This document shows, in pieces, positions 51,409-60,428 of a DNA stretch of 64,000 nucleotides. Positions within the stretch are counted from its first letter, which is position 1. The number at the start of each line of letters is the position of its first letter. The notes beneath the pieces were generated by a model. That model was given only the letters and a program-made list of their open reading frames with translations. It had not been told where the DNA came from and searched no databases. The stretch comes from Bdellovibrio svalbardensis (GTDB lineage Bacteria; Bdellovibrionota; Bdellovibrionia; Bdellovibrionales; Bdellovibrionaceae): NCBI RefSeq assembly GCF_029531655.1, contig NZ_JANRMI010000001.1, forward strand, positions 620,001 to 684,000, read 5' to 3'. The position numbers were made by a program, and so were the translations under genes.

Positions 51409-52260
51409 GTGATTGTGCTAGTTTCCTTTCCCATGAAGGGTCTGAGAGCATTTCTACCTTATATATTGGCGAGTTTGTTGTTGGCTTTGCTGGTCACTAT
51501 GGCACAGGCTACGAAAGATCATATTCGTAGAAGCCGTCCTGTGAATGCGCAGGAAAGCGCTCGATCTGATTACTTCTATCTGCCCGTGGGTTCCGCGAAT
51601 GTTTCCGATGTCTCAGAACGAGACTACCTTGAAGTCATTTCGGACTTTCAATCTCACTACATGCAGGCGGTCATAGCTAGGACCGGTAAGCCGTTGATCA
51701 TTCCCAATGAGTGGGCAAGTCCTTACTTCGCCGCCTTTGCCATGAAGAAAGAATCTTTTATGCAAATTTCTTTGTGGGGAGGAATGGCCCGAGCGCCAGG
51801 TGTTACCAAGCCTATGCTGGCGGCAGTTATTTGCCATGAGTTGGGGCATATTTTGGGCGGTGATCCACTGCAAACTATTCCGGGATCTGAGTGGGCTTCA
51901 ACTGAAGGGCAATCAGATTTTTTTGCAGCAAAAGTGTGCCTGCCGGAATATTTGCAACGTCACTCCGAGGCCGTTCCATTGGCAACTGTGAATTCCCAAG
52001 TTTTGCAGATCTGCGGAGATCATGTTGATTGCGAAAAAGTCGCACAAATCGGTTGGGACTTGGTGAACATGTTCCAAAGATATTCGTACCGAAAATTTGT
52101 ACCGGTGCAGTTGGATGTCGAAGAGAAGGCGGCGACTGAATTGATTTTAAATACTTATCCTTCGGATCAATGTCGCTTGGATACCTACATTGAAGGGGCC
52201 CGCTGTCAGCTCGGACAGAAATGCAGAGCCCCGCTATGCTGGCTTCCTGCGGAACATTAG
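51409..52260 (+). CDS. Exported zinc metallopeptidase-like protein
   Basis: Protein of 283 aa. GTG 51409 is used (AAGAGGGG 4 nt upstream); GTG 51415 and ATG 51433 are alternatives giving the same signal peptide (LPYILASLLLALLVTMAQA). HELGHILGG near residues 146-154 supplies HExxH, and STEGQSDFFAAKVC about 20 residues on supplies the probable third ligand Glu, a spacing like M48-type gluzincins. Six or more Cys in the C-terminal part suggest disulfides, fitting a periplasmic or secreted location. Its 3' end overlaps the convergent lgt gene by 27 bp. Confidence 0.8.
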   Translation: MIVLVSFPMKGLRAFLPYILASLLLALLVTMAQATKDHIRRSRPVNAQESARSDYFYLPVGSANVSDVSERDYLEVISDFQSHYMQAVIARTGKPLIIPNEWASPYFAAFAMKKESFMQISLWGGMARAPGVTKPMLAAVICHELGHILGGDPLQTIPGSEWASTEGQSDFFAAKVCLPEYLQRHSEAVPLATVNSQVLQICGDHVDCEKVAQIGWDLVNMFQRYSYRKFVPVQLDVEEKAATELILNTYPSDQCRLDTYIEGARCQLGQKCRAPLCWLPAEH

Positions 52261-52992
52261 GACAAGTCCTAAAGCAATCACCGCAAGACTAATCCAACTT
52301 GAGATTGAAAGTCCCAGGGAAGGTCCGCGGAAGTCTTCGCGGAAGCTTTCCATTAAAAGTCGTCCAAGGCCATGCAGGATCATCCACAGATAGAAGATGC
52401 TTCCCGGTCTTCTGAAAAGAGCGGGGCGGCGATGGAGAGAGGAAATTGATTCAATCCCAATTAAGATCAGGACGACACCGAGCTCCCAAATGGAAGCATA
52501 AATCTGAGTGGGATGGCGCCCGCTGATGGCCCAGGGAAGTTCGCAGGATTTCCCATAACAGCAACCCGCAAAAAGGCAGCCCAGCCTGCCGATAGCATAG
52601 GTCAATGAAATGACCGGGGCAAAAAGATCCAAATACCGTTCATCATCGTTGGGGGCTTTCCACTCTAAGAATAGAACTCCAAACAAGGCTGCCAGAAGTG
52701 CTCCACCAAAAAACACAAAGCCACCGTCCCAGAAGTAAAGGACGCGGCTATAGTCCTCTTGATAGTAAGCGAAGTTTTCATAGAACACGTGCAAGAGTCT
52801 TGCACCGATGAATCCGCAGACCATGATGATGAGGCTTAGGTCTAGAGTGATTTTGTGACTGAGATTATATTTTTTGGCGCGAGCAGTGATCCAAAATAGA
52901 GCTAAAATAATGGCCGCACTGACCACGAAATAGTAAGTTGGAATTAAGATTGAAGATGTGACTCGAATGAATGGAAACAATCTTTCCTCCAA
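52234..52992 (-). CDS. lgt: Prolipoprotein diacylglyceryl transferase
   Basis: Inner-membrane enzyme of 252 aa that adds diacylglycerol to the lipobox Cys, first step of lipoprotein maturation. About seven hydrophobic helices. Family blocks: FYENFAYYQ, GGFVFFGGAL, YAIGRLGCLFAGCCYGKSCELPWAI and HPTQIY. The catalytic region is intact, though the N-terminal region is short. It overlaps the convergent metallopeptidase gene by 27 bp. Works with LspA (59831-60337) on the many lipoproteins of this window. Confidence 0.88.
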   Translation of the reverse strand: MEERLFPFIRVTSSILIPTYYFVVSAAIILALFWITARAKKYNLSHKITLDLSLIIMVCGFIGARLLHVFYENFAYYQEDYSRVLYFWDGGFVFFGGALLAALFGVLFLEWKAPNDDERYLDLFAPVISLTYAIGRLGCLFAGCCYGKSCELPWAISGRHPTQIYASIWELGVVLILIGIESISSLHRRPALFRRPGSIFYLWMILHGLGRLLMESFREDFRGPSLGLSISSWISLAVIALGLVLMFRRKPA

Positions 52993-53086
52993 ATACCGAC
53001 GATAGACTTAATTTTTGTAATTTTCCCTGAAATATTCAAGACCTATCTACCCAAGTGGTCTTGTATCACGACATAATTGTTTTTAT

Positions 53087-54517
53087 ATGAGATTGCACCC
53101 AGCTGAGATTGCTAAGGAAATAAAAGGATACTCTTTTTTCAAGTCCTTCAGTGAAGATTTGTTACTGCAAGTCTCTGCTATGGTTCACACTGTGACTTTT
53201 AAAGCTGGTGATTTCGCTCTTACTGAGGGGCAAAAAAACGACTCTCTGTTCTTTCTTCGCAAAGGAAAATTTGAAGTTTCTTTAGCTGGTGAAGTCTTGG
53301 TGACTCAGGATACTCCAGGAGAAGTCTTTGGCGAAATGAGTGTGATCACTTCGAATCCTGCTTCTACAACGATCAAGGCGCTGACAGATCTTGAATGCTT
53401 TGCCATTCGTTCCGACGACTTTGCGCATGTGCATCCAAAAGACAAAGATCGCTTCCAGGCTCTACTTTATCAGATCTATTGTTTCATTTTGACCGAACGT
53501 TTGATGAAGACCAATGAGAAAGCGCGTTTATTCGAAATATTGAACCGCGAACTTCATGAAGCCCAAAGTGCTTTGACCAAAGGTCACGGTGGACGCGTAC
53601 TTCTTATCGAGCCCGATAAAAAGCAACAAATGCCGGTTCGTATGGCTTTGGGCGGAACGGGCGTGCATCTGGATTTGGCGGGTGATGTTGAGTCCGCCAG
53701 AGCTTATTTGAAGGACAATCAATACGATATCGTTCTAAGTGAAGAAGGTTGCGTTGAAGTGTTGAAAGATGTGGTGGAAGGCAAGTTGGCCTCTCATGCC
53801 GTTCTACTGACCAGTAAAGATGTACAGGGCAATCTGCGCATTCTTGAAGGCAACCGCTTCGTTGAACATATTATTTCACGTGATGCCGAAGATAAAAATG
53901 CGACTATTCGCTATGTATTAACGGCTCTTGGTAAGCTGCTGAATAAAGATCTCTTCGGAGTTGAAAAGTATTTAACTTGGGGTGTGGAAGTTCAGAAGAA
54001 GAATGTCTCATCTTCAACTCAAAGAGAACAGCTTCGCGATGAAATGTTCGCTTACTTCAAAAAGATGGGCGTGCGCAGCACCGTCTTGGATAGAGTTAAT
54101 ACAGTCACTGAAGAAATGCTAATGAATGCCATCTACGACGCTCCAACGGATGCACAAGGGAAACCCTTGTTCAACCATATGACTCGTAAAGAAGAAATTC
54201 AATTGGACAGTCATCAGCAGTCTCAGTTGTGCTATGGAAGTGATGGCGTACTTTTGGCCGTTTCAGTGGTAGACCCATTTGGCTCTTTAACTAAAGAGGT
54301 CATCGTCGACTATCTTCTGACCTGCTACAATGGCGCAGCAGGAAGTTTGAATTCCCAAAAGGGTGGTGCCGGCCGCGGTCTTCACCAAATCATCGAAAAT
54401 TCTGATTTGACGATTTTCAATGTTAAAAAAGGCGTCCGCTGTGAAGTGATCTGTCTTTTCAACATCGATGGGCAAAAGCGCGAAGCTCAACCCTCTTTCC
54501 ACTATTTCTTCATGTAA
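53087..54517 (+). CDS. Signalling protein: cyclic-nucleotide-binding-like, pseudo-receiver and ATPase-like domains
   Basis: Protein of 476 aa with three parts. Residues 10-130: a cNMP-binding fold (FKSFSEDLLLQVS, GQKNDSLFFLRKGKFEVSL, GEVFGEMSVITSNPASTTI); the Arg of the phosphate-binding cassette that contacts cAMP is missing. Residues 165-285: a receiver-like domain (VLLIEPDKKQQMPVRMAL, YDIVLSEEG) in which the phosphate-acceptor Asp position is Glu. Residues 310-476: a GHKL/RsbW-like ATPase segment (VTEEMLMNAIYDAP as N box, GGAGRGLHQIIENSD as G box). The order suggests a switch or anti-sigma-type kinase locked in one state. Its 3' end overlaps the convergent permease by 16 bp. Confidence 0.7.
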   Translation: MRLHPAEIAKEIKGYSFFKSFSEDLLLQVSAMVHTVTFKAGDFALTEGQKNDSLFFLRKGKFEVSLAGEVLVTQDTPGEVFGEMSVITSNPASTTIKALTDLECFAIRSDDFAHVHPKDKDRFQALLYQIYCFILTERLMKTNEKARLFEILNRELHEAQSALTKGHGGRVLLIEPDKKQQMPVRMALGGTGVHLDLAGDVESARAYLKDNQYDIVLSEEGCVEVLKDVVEGKLASHAVLLTSKDVQGNLRILEGNRFVEHIISRDAEDKNATIRYVLTALGKLLNKDLFGVEKYLTWGVEVQKKNVSSSTQREQLRDEMFAYFKKMGVRSTVLDRVNTVTEEMLMNAIYDAPTDAQGKPLFNHMTRKEEIQLDSHQQSQLCYGSDGVLLAVSVVDPFGSLTKEVIVDYLLTCYNGAAGSLNSQKGGAGRGLHQIIENSDLTIFNVKKGVRCEVICLFNIDGQKREAQPSFHYFFM

Positions 54518-55311
54518 CTGCAAATACCCACAAGAATTTGTCCGATCAGCACACAAGGGACTGTGGGCAAGTTTGTGGATAGCAACGACAGACTAAATCC
54601 CAAAAGACAACCCAAAGTTGAAATTGTTAGAATCCGCAGGGTGTAGCTCCTTAAATTGCGACTTCTTTGTGAAGCAAAAGTCGTCGCTATGAATAAAGAG
54701 CCGATCGTAAACAAATAACCCATGCCTTGAATTGCCAAAGTGGTGACCAGCAGGGTTCCAAAATCAAAAAGTCTGTTTTTCAAGCTGCGATGAATCCAGC
54801 TATGATTGACGAGTTCAAATGAAATTCGAGTCAGGTGTCGCCAGTTCACAAGGATAAAAACTGCAAAGACGAGGGCGGCGATGAGCGAAATCTTCCCCGC
54901 AGTATCACTCATTACTGCCAAATCACCGAAATACGCAGAAGCCATGTGCGACTCCAACGAAGGAGTCAGTGCGGTCATCAGATAAGTTAGCGCCAAAAAA
55001 AAGACGAACAAGGTTAAATAGATATGATTTCTATCCGACTTCCTCTCAACCATCAGATCAGAAAGCACCAAGGTGAGTCCACCCAGGATGAGCCCCAAGA
55101 GCAAGCTCAACCAATGAAAATCCGTTCCTAAAAGTATATTGATCACCAAGCCAAGAACAATTCCTAAAGAGGAACCTTGTCCCAGAACGAAGATCTGAGC
55201 GCTCTTTTCCCGAGCCGTCCACTGTGCGCCGATCAAAGCCAGCACCGCCGCCATCAAAATGCTGGATGGAAGAGACCATTTATAGATTTGCAGGAGCTCA
55301 AGAAATGCCAT
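54502..55311 (-). CDS. Metal ABC transporter permease, ZnuB-like
   Basis: Inner-membrane permease of 269 aa with about eight or nine hydrophobic helices (LPSSILMAAVLALIGAQW, LGIVLGLVINILLG, YLFTIGSLFIATTFASQ). The family is the ABC-3 zinc/manganese permeases. Start 55311 overlaps the ATPase stop by one base (TAATG). It is the third gene of a ZnuA-ZnuC-ZnuB-type operon. Divergent enough that zinc versus manganese cannot be assigned. Confidence 0.8.
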   Translation of the reverse strand: MAFLELLQIYKWSLPSSILMAAVLALIGAQWTAREKSAQIFVLGQGSSLGIVLGLVINILLGTDFHWLSLLLGLILGGLTLVLSDLMVERKSDRNHIYLTLFVFFLALTYLMTALTPSLESHMASAYFGDLAVMSDTAGKISLIAALVFAVFILVNWRHLTRISFELVNHSWIHRSLKNRLFDFGTLLVTTLAIQGMGYLFTIGSLFIATTFASQRSRNLRSYTLRILTISTLGCLLGFSLSLLSTNLPTVPCVLIGQILVGICSYMKK

Positions 55312-55877
55312 TAGCGAATCTCCACATAACGAACTTGAGGCCAATCTTGATTTAAAGATCGGTGAGAAATAAGCAGCATCGCGCTTTGGGGGTTTTCCCT
55401 TAGATAATCGCTCAGACTTTGTTCGAGCAAATGACTGGCATTTTTATCCACATGATTAAAGGGCTCGTCGAGTAAAAGCACACGGGGTTTTTTCATTAGT
55501 GCCGATGCAAAGAGGATCTTCTGTCTTTCTCCTCCACTGGCTGTATTCCATTTTTTACTTAGATCCAAACCCGCAAGAAGGGGAGATGAAACCTCTCCGT
55601 CAAGCATGTCAGCCAAGGTTAAAGGCAGGTGGAAGCTGATATTGCCAAGTTGGGGAAGATATTGAATTTCCGAATTACGCGGGAAGAAATCAAAGGTGCC
55701 CTTGAAATATTTATGCAAACCCAAGATCGTTTTCAGAAGGGTGCTTTTTCCTGCTCCATTTTCTCCGCGCAGAAAAAGAACCTCTCCCGCATGAAGTTCA
55801 AAATTTACTATCGGCGATAGCGTGCGACCTTCACTGCTGAATGCTTGTAAATTTTGAACCTCAAGAAGTTTTGTCAT
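55311..55877 (-). CDS. Metal ABC transporter ATPase, ZnuC-like, short
   Basis: ATP-binding protein of 188 aa, short compared with about 230-250 for ZnuC. All motifs are present: Walker A GENGAGKST, signature ASGGERQKILFASAL, Walker B VLLLDEPFNHVD and His switch LISHRS. The missing length is at the C-terminus and in the region before the signature. Start 55877 (MTKLLEV) is likely. It is coupled to the permease by a one-base overlap and follows the binding-protein gene by 9 nt. Confidence 0.85.
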   Translation of the reverse strand: MTKLLEVQNLQAFSSEGRTLSPIVNFELHAGEVLFLRGENGAGKSTLLKTILGLHKYFKGTFDFFPRNSEIQYLPQLGNISFHLPLTLADMLDGEVSSPLLAGLDLSKKWNTASGGERQKILFASALMKKPRVLLLDEPFNHVDKNASHLLEQSLSDYLRENPQSAMLLISHRSLNQDWPQVRYVEIR

Positions 55878-55886
55878 GTGCAATCC

Positions 55887-56780
55887 TTACGGGAGTGATC
55901 TTACTAACAAATTCTGCAAACCTTCAATCGTCTTTGCTTCACCTGTAGTCTGAATATAAGAAGGAACGGTAACGACTGGTATACCAGAAAGTTCGTGGAA
56001 TCGCTCCAAGGTTGCATGAGGTGCAGAAGCCGTGGCAAAGAGAACAGTCACCTTGCTGGCTTTAGCGAGGTTTGCAATCTGAGCGATGCGGGCTGCAGAA
56101 GGCGGCATGCCGGGCTTTTCCTCCAGCGAGCCCATGGATTGAATTCCATAGCTGGCGAAGAAGTAAGTGAACTCTTTGTGATACTCCATGACCTTGTCTT
56201 TTTTGACTTTCTTTTGAGTCACCTCATGCAGAGTTGTCATTTGATTTTTGAAAGTATCATAATTTTTCCGGAAGATTTCGGCTTTTTCAGGAGCGGTTGC
56301 AGTAAGAACTCTCACAGCTTCGGATCCTGCTTCGACAAGTTTCAAAGGATCAAGAGCGAAGTGGGGATTTCCATGGGGATGAACATCTCCCAAAGATCGA
56401 TCGACAACTCCTGACGGAATTTCCAAGGGTTTCACGCTGCGACCCAATTCACAGAAGCCAAGACCGCCGGATTGCACTTTTGCATTTCCAGCTTTGTCCA
56501 GAACCTTGGGCAACCAACCGATTTCAAGATCAAGTCCAACGGCGCAGACAATATCGGCTTTGCGTACTTTAAGAATGTAATCGGGGCGAGCATCTGAGTA
56601 GTGAGGATCTTCACTGCCAGAAAGTAACGTGGAGATTTCCACCTCATCGCCACCGATGGCATGAAGGACTTCGGCGACATCGGGCAAAGTGGCGACAACT
56701 TTGATTTTCGCCTGAGCTGTTGAAAAGGCCATGAAAGAAAGAATCAGTGTTAATCCCAAAAAGATATTTTTCATTTTCAA
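55887..56780 (-). CDS. Metal ABC transporter substrate-binding protein, ZnuA-like
   Basis: Periplasmic metal-binding protein of 297 aa, with a cleavable signal peptide (MKMKNIFLGLTLILSFMAFSTAQA). Cluster A-1 features: IKVVATLPDVAEVLHAIGGDEVEISTLL, a ligand His in SEDPHYSDARPDY, another in GDVHPHGNPHFALDP (short His loop), and EYHKEFTYFF. The short His loop is closer to ZnuA-like proteins lacking the long His-rich stretch. It is 3 nt from the upstream outer-membrane protein gene, giving one operon. Confidence 0.88.
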   Translation of the reverse strand: MKMKNIFLGLTLILSFMAFSTAQAKIKVVATLPDVAEVLHAIGGDEVEISTLLSGSEDPHYSDARPDYILKVRKADIVCAVGLDLEIGWLPKVLDKAGNAKVQSGGLGFCELGRSVKPLEIPSGVVDRSLGDVHPHGNPHFALDPLKLVEAGSEAVRVLTATAPEKAEIFRKNYDTFKNQMTTLHEVTQKKVKKDKVMEYHKEFTYFFASYGIQSMGSLEEKPGMPPSAARIAQIANLAKASKVTVLFATASAPHATLERFHELSGIPVVTVPSYIQTTGEAKTIEGLQNLLVRSLP

Positions 56781-56783
56781 CCT

Positions 56784-57848
56784 CTAGAATGTGTGAGCGG
56801 GGTGAGCACCCAGGATGGCGATAAATTGAAACTCAATTTTTCTGTCAATCTTGTCCGCCTCTTGGGAAACGTTTTTTACCTCGTGAGTGTAGGCCATGCG
56901 CCAAATTGCAAACTCACTTGTTTTGTATGTAAGTGTCGGAGCAAAAGCATAGTCCAAATTCTTTTGCTTGTCGGTACTGCCTTCAAATGTTTGAGATAAA
57001 TCAGAGAAGCCGTCAAAGCGCAGACCTACTGCCCAATTTTGACTGATGCCATATTCGGGATAAATATAAGCGCCAATTTTTTCACTGCGATCCGTGACGC
57101 TGCTGTTTTGGTTTTGATACCAGATTTCTGACTGCAAGAACCAACGATTGAATCGGCCTTCTTTTTGTTTAAAAACGAAATCCAGGCCGCTCAATTGTGT
57201 TTTCAATCCCTGAGCATCGGTGCGAGTTAAATAGTTCAAACCGAGTTGCAGTCCTTTATCCGCGCCGAGATCAATAAATGTGACAGGATGAATGTACAAG
57301 ACCGGGGCTTGAGGTTTGGCGCGAACGCTGTCTTCGCCCCATTGATATCCATTCGTCACACCCACAGTGATATCCCAATAGCTGTCGGTTGGAAGAAGGT
57401 AAGACATTTCCAAACCTGTGTCGTGAATGCCTTCGTCAGCGAAGAACTCGGATTGAACGCGAGGCGCAGATATAAAAGGCCAGTCGTGCTGATGAAATTG
57501 ATTCAGGCGCCCGACACCCAAGAAGAAAGTACCAGCTTTAAAGCGGAAACCAGGAAGAAGTTTTGTTGAGCCAATATATCCTTCATGCAGTTCGGCTTTG
57601 TATTCACCCTCTTCATTGTGCGCGGCAAAGTTGATCAACGCATCAAAGTACGGGTCCAATGCACCATAGAGCATGAATTCAGCGGAGCGGATCTGTAATT
57701 GATTATTGCTCGAATCCTCGAAGTCGATAGGTGCTACAGCATCAAGGGCTGCTGAGAAGTTTAAATTCTGTACGAGGGGGGCTTGTGTTTGTGCTGAGGC
57801 CCTCTGAGTGAGTGCCATAAAGATAAGTATTCCTAAAACTGAGCGCAT
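56784..57848 (-). CDS. Outer-membrane beta-barrel protein linked to metal uptake
   Basis: Protein of 354 aa. Signal peptide residues 1-19 (LIFMALTQRASA). The mature part is made of alternating amphipathic strands ending in Phe (AHPAHTF), typical of an outer-membrane barrel, and has a cluster FHQHDWPF and other His residues. It is the first gene of the ZnuA-ZnuC-ZnuB operon, so it is probably a channel or receptor for the same metal. Similar combinations of a porin-like protein with Znu genes are known (zinc-regulated outer-membrane proteins), but homology is not shown here. Confidence 0.75.
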   Translation of the reverse strand: MRSVLGILIFMALTQRASAQTQAPLVQNLNFSAALDAVAPIDFEDSSNNQLQIRSAEFMLYGALDPYFDALINFAAHNEEGEYKAELHEGYIGSTKLLPGFRFKAGTFFLGVGRLNQFHQHDWPFISAPRVQSEFFADEGIHDTGLEMSYLLPTDSYWDITVGVTNGYQWGEDSVRAKPQAPVLYIHPVTFIDLGADKGLQLGLNYLTRTDAQGLKTQLSGLDFVFKQKEGRFNRWFLQSEIWYQNQNSSVTDRSEKIGAYIYPEYGISQNWAVGLRFDGFSDLSQTFEGSTDKQKNLDYAFAPTLTYKTSEFAIWRMAYTHEVKNVSQEADKIDRKIEFQFIAILGAHPAHTF

Positions 57849-57900
57849 TGTTTTGTCCTATCGCTTGTTGTGATCAACTTTAGAGGGGAATATTCCAAAC

Positions 57901-57913
57901 GCAAGTAACTTGC
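57901..57913. promoter_or_regulatory. Palindrome upstream of the metal-uptake operon
   Basis: Perfect inverted repeat GCAAGT-A-ACTTGC, 53 bp upstream of the outer-membrane protein start. A Zur- or Mur-type regulator could bind here, but it does not match the enterobacterial Zur consensus. A second stem GCAACA/TGTTGC lies at 57935-57955, nearer the divergent kinase gene. Confidence 0.4.
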
Positions 57914-58006
57914 AATAAAAACGATGGAAACGCTGCAACAGCAACTTCGTGTTGCGGTTCAAAAGGATCCTTGCGGGGGCGAGGGGGCTCGACTATGTAA
58001 GTTGTT

Positions 58007-59284
58007 ATGAAGACAAGCTTTCTGAGAGTTTTTTGGCCCGAATCATCCACCCGCATTCAGGGGGTTATTCGTTTTCGTTGGATCGCTATTGTTGGTTTGA
58101 TCTTCGGAGCGATTCCGCTGCTTCAAGTTGGTTACCTGCAAAAGACCCAGATGCCTTACTTGATGGCGGTGATTGCATTGCTTGCCCTCTTTAACGGATT
58201 GACTCAAGGGATCTGGAGCAAGCCCTCGGCCTCACAAGAATCGCGAATTCTTTTTGTTCAATTGCTAGTGGACCTCTTGGCAGCGACCGGTCTTTTATTC
58301 GCCAGCGGTTCGGCAAATAATCCATTCATCTTTGTTTTGTGCATTCATGCTTTTCTTGGAGGCATGCTTCTTCGCGGATATCGAAGTCTGTCCTTCGGCT
58401 TTTTAGTTTTACTTTTGCTATCCATTCTTCAGGCGGAAACTTTTCAAGACGCCAAAATCACGGTCAACGTGGATACCAGAGAGGTGTTTTTTAATTTCCT
58501 GGCGCAGTGGACGATCATCATCGTCTCGTGGGGCGTGGCCTATCTTTTTGCCAGCTTGCTTGAAAAACAAGAAGAGCGCATTCGCAATTTACAAGAGCGC
58601 CAACTTAAAGCAGATCGTTTGAAATCCCTCGGTGCATTGGCGGCAGGTTTTTCTCATCAGATGGCGACACCATTGAATGCTTTAAAACTTCGGGTTGACC
58701 GTGCTGCCCGCAAATCTGTTTCGCAGCCTGAAATTCAAGCCGAGCTAGCAGACGCACAAGAGTCTTTGAGTGAGTGCATTGCCATTTTCCACCAAATGGC
58801 GGGTGTGTTTTCTAACTCAACCGGTGGGGATTTACAAAAAATCAAAGTGAAACCTTTGCTGTTGGATATTTTGAAAGCCTGGAAGCAAGACCACCCAAGT
58901 GTAAATGTAGAAACCCATTTCCAAGAGGGTGATGTAGTCTGCGAAGTTCAGGCCCTGGCTTTGTCTCAGACTCTTTTCGATCTTTTAGACAATGCCGCTG
59001 AAGCCTCTGACTTTAAGGAAACGGTGTCTCTGCGTCTTTTCACTGAGGGGCAAAGTTTGATTTTGGAAGTGGTTGATTTAGGAAAAGGTCTTTCCAAGGA
59101 AGTTATTTCGCGCCTTGGGGAGCCCTTCATTACCGACAAAAAGCATGGTAATGGCCTCGGGATTTACTCCGCACAAATGGCGGCTCAAGCAATGGGCGGG
59201 GAGTTCTCTTTATTTAATAATAAATCAGGCAAGGGAGCGACAGCCCGTCTGTTGATCTCCATGGTTGCTCCTCAGGAGGGCTGA
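58007..59284 (+). CDS. RegB/PrrB-like sensor histidine kinase
   Basis: Inner-membrane kinase of 425 aa with about six hydrophobic helices in residues 20-185 and no large periplasmic domain, the RegB layout. A short coiled coil leads to FSHQMATPLNALKLRVDRA (phospho-His box; RegB has HE(L/M)xTPL), then N box LFDLLDNAAEASDF, D box VVDLGKGLSKEV and G box KHGNGLGIYSAQMAAQAMGG. RegB senses redox state of the quinone pool in other proteobacteria; the redox Cys of RegB is not evident here. One nt before the regulator gene. Confidence 0.85.
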   Translation: MKTSFLRVFWPESSTRIQGVIRFRWIAIVGLIFGAIPLLQVGYLQKTQMPYLMAVIALLALFNGLTQGIWSKPSASQESRILFVQLLVDLLAATGLLFASGSANNPFIFVLCIHAFLGGMLLRGYRSLSFGFLVLLLLSILQAETFQDAKITVNVDTREVFFNFLAQWTIIIVSWGVAYLFASLLEKQEERIRNLQERQLKADRLKSLGALAAGFSHQMATPLNALKLRVDRAARKSVSQPEIQAELADAQESLSECIAIFHQMAGVFSNSTGGDLQKIKVKPLLLDILKAWKQDHPSVNVETHFQEGDVVCEVQALALSQTLFDLLDNAAEASDFKETVSLRLFTEGQSLILEVVDLGKGLSKEVISRLGEPFITDKKHGNGLGIYSAQMAAQAMGGEFSLFNNKSGKGATARLLISMVAPQEG

Positions 59285-59285
59285 C

Positions 59286-59810
59286 ATGAAAATTGCGGTG
59301 AAGAAAATTCTACTTGTAGAGGATGACAAACGTCTGCGCACTGTCTTGCATGAGGAATTGACGGAGCGAGGATTTGAAGTTCAATCCTTCGCAGAGTTAC
59401 CTGCTTTAGCGTCGATTCAGACTCCAGATGGAGCCCTTTTGGATCTGCGTGTAGGCCAAGAAAGCGGTCTGGATCTGATTGAAGGTCTAAGGAAGAAGTT
59501 CCCAGGGATCCGCATTATTCTGATGAGCGGTTTTGGCAGCGTTGCCTCTGCTGTAAAAGCCATGCAGCTAGGGGCGGAAAACTTCCTTACGAAGCCGGTG
59601 ACTCCGGACATGATTGTAAAAGCATTTTCTACTGAAGAGCCGAAAGAGTTGTCAGAGGAAGAATCAGAAATCTCTTTAGCCCGAATGGAAAGAGAATACA
59701 TTGATTACGTTTTGCAGAATTCAGATGGCAATATCACACAAGCGGCTAAAAAATTGGGTCTGCATCGTCAAAGTTTACAGAGAAAACTCCGCAAATATAT
59801 TCCGAAGTAA
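59286..59810 (+). CDS. RegA/PrrA/ActR-like response regulator
   Basis: Response regulator of 174 aa. The receiver has LVEDDKRLRTVL, the acceptor Asp in GALLDLRVGQESGLDLI and Lys in NFLTKPVTP. The C-terminal Fis-type helix-turn-helix is GNITQAAKKLGLHRQSLQRKLRKY, with the LHRxSLQRKL motif characteristic of the RegA branch. There is no AAA+ domain. ATG 59286 with CAGGAGGG upstream is preferred to an in-frame start at 59265. It forms a two-component pair with the kinase before it; target genes unknown. Confidence 0.9.
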   Translation: MKIAVKKILLVEDDKRLRTVLHEELTERGFEVQSFAELPALASIQTPDGALLDLRVGQESGLDLIEGLRKKFPGIRIILMSGFGSVASAVKAMQLGAENFLTKPVTPDMIVKAFSTEEPKELSEEESEISLARMEREYIDYVLQNSDGNITQAAKKLGLHRQSLQRKLRKYIPK

Positions 59811-59818
59811 AATGGTAA

Positions 59819-59844
59819 TAAAAAAGGCGCTTATGAAGCGCCTT
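59819..59844 (-). terminator. Terminator of lspA
   Basis: 9-bp stem AAGGCGCTT/AAGCGCCTT (59824-59844) with a 3-nt loop, overlapping the lspA stop codon. On the minus strand it is followed by TTTTTTATT. The plus strand has no T-run, so it is directed mainly at lspA. Confidence 0.7.
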
Positions 59845-60337
59845 CCTCTTTTTCTTTTTTCTTGTTCTCGATGAACATCAAAGCCAATAAAAGTCCAACC
59901 CCACCGACAATCGCCATGTCCGCGATGTTGAAGGCTGGCCAGCTCCATTTGTTGTAAAGATGGAAATCCGCGAAGTCGATCACGTATCTGAAACGAATAC
60001 GGTCGATATAGTTACCAATCGCACCGCCGAAGATGCTCGATAGGGCGATGATCTGCTTGGTATCGTTGTCCTTCACTCCACGCAAAATTCCTAGAATGAT
60101 AACCAGGGCAATCGGTGGCATAGACAGGAAGAACAATTCACGGAATGAAGGATGGCTTTCAGCCAAGAAGCCAAATGCCGCCCCAAAGTTTCTGACATAT
60201 GTAAGATTGAAGAAGTTTGGGATCACAATGACAGATTCACCGAGGTGAAAGTGTGTGTGGACGTACATTTTAACGACTTGATCCAAAGCGATCAAAAATC
60301 CAGAGATCGCTAGTAGCCAGATATATTTTTTCTTCAT
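59831..60337 (-). CDS. lspA: Lipoprotein signal peptidase (signal peptidase II)
   Basis: Inner-membrane aspartic protease of 168 aa that removes the signal peptide from diacylglyceryl-prolipoproteins. Four hydrophobic helices. Catalytic Asp residues are in GGAIGNYIDRIRFRYVIDF (Asp in YIDR) and NIADMAIVGG (Asp in NIAD). TYVRNFGAAFGFL is the conserved N-terminal block. The Lys/Glu-rich C-terminal tail is cytoplasmic. Complements Lgt in the same window. Confidence 0.94.
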   Translation of the reverse strand: MKKKYIWLLAISGFLIALDQVVKMYVHTHFHLGESVIVIPNFFNLTYVRNFGAAFGFLAESHPSFRELFFLSMPPIALVIILGILRGVKDNDTKQIIALSSIFGGAIGNYIDRIRFRYVIDFADFHLYNKWSWPAFNIADMAIVGGVGLLLALMFIENKKKEKEEGAS

Positions 60338-60428
60338 GAAGCCTCTGTTCTACGACATTTTTAAATCAATTGTCGTAGACCTGAAAATTAAGATCTCAAC
60401 TATAACTGAAATTCCTGAGGGATTTAAG

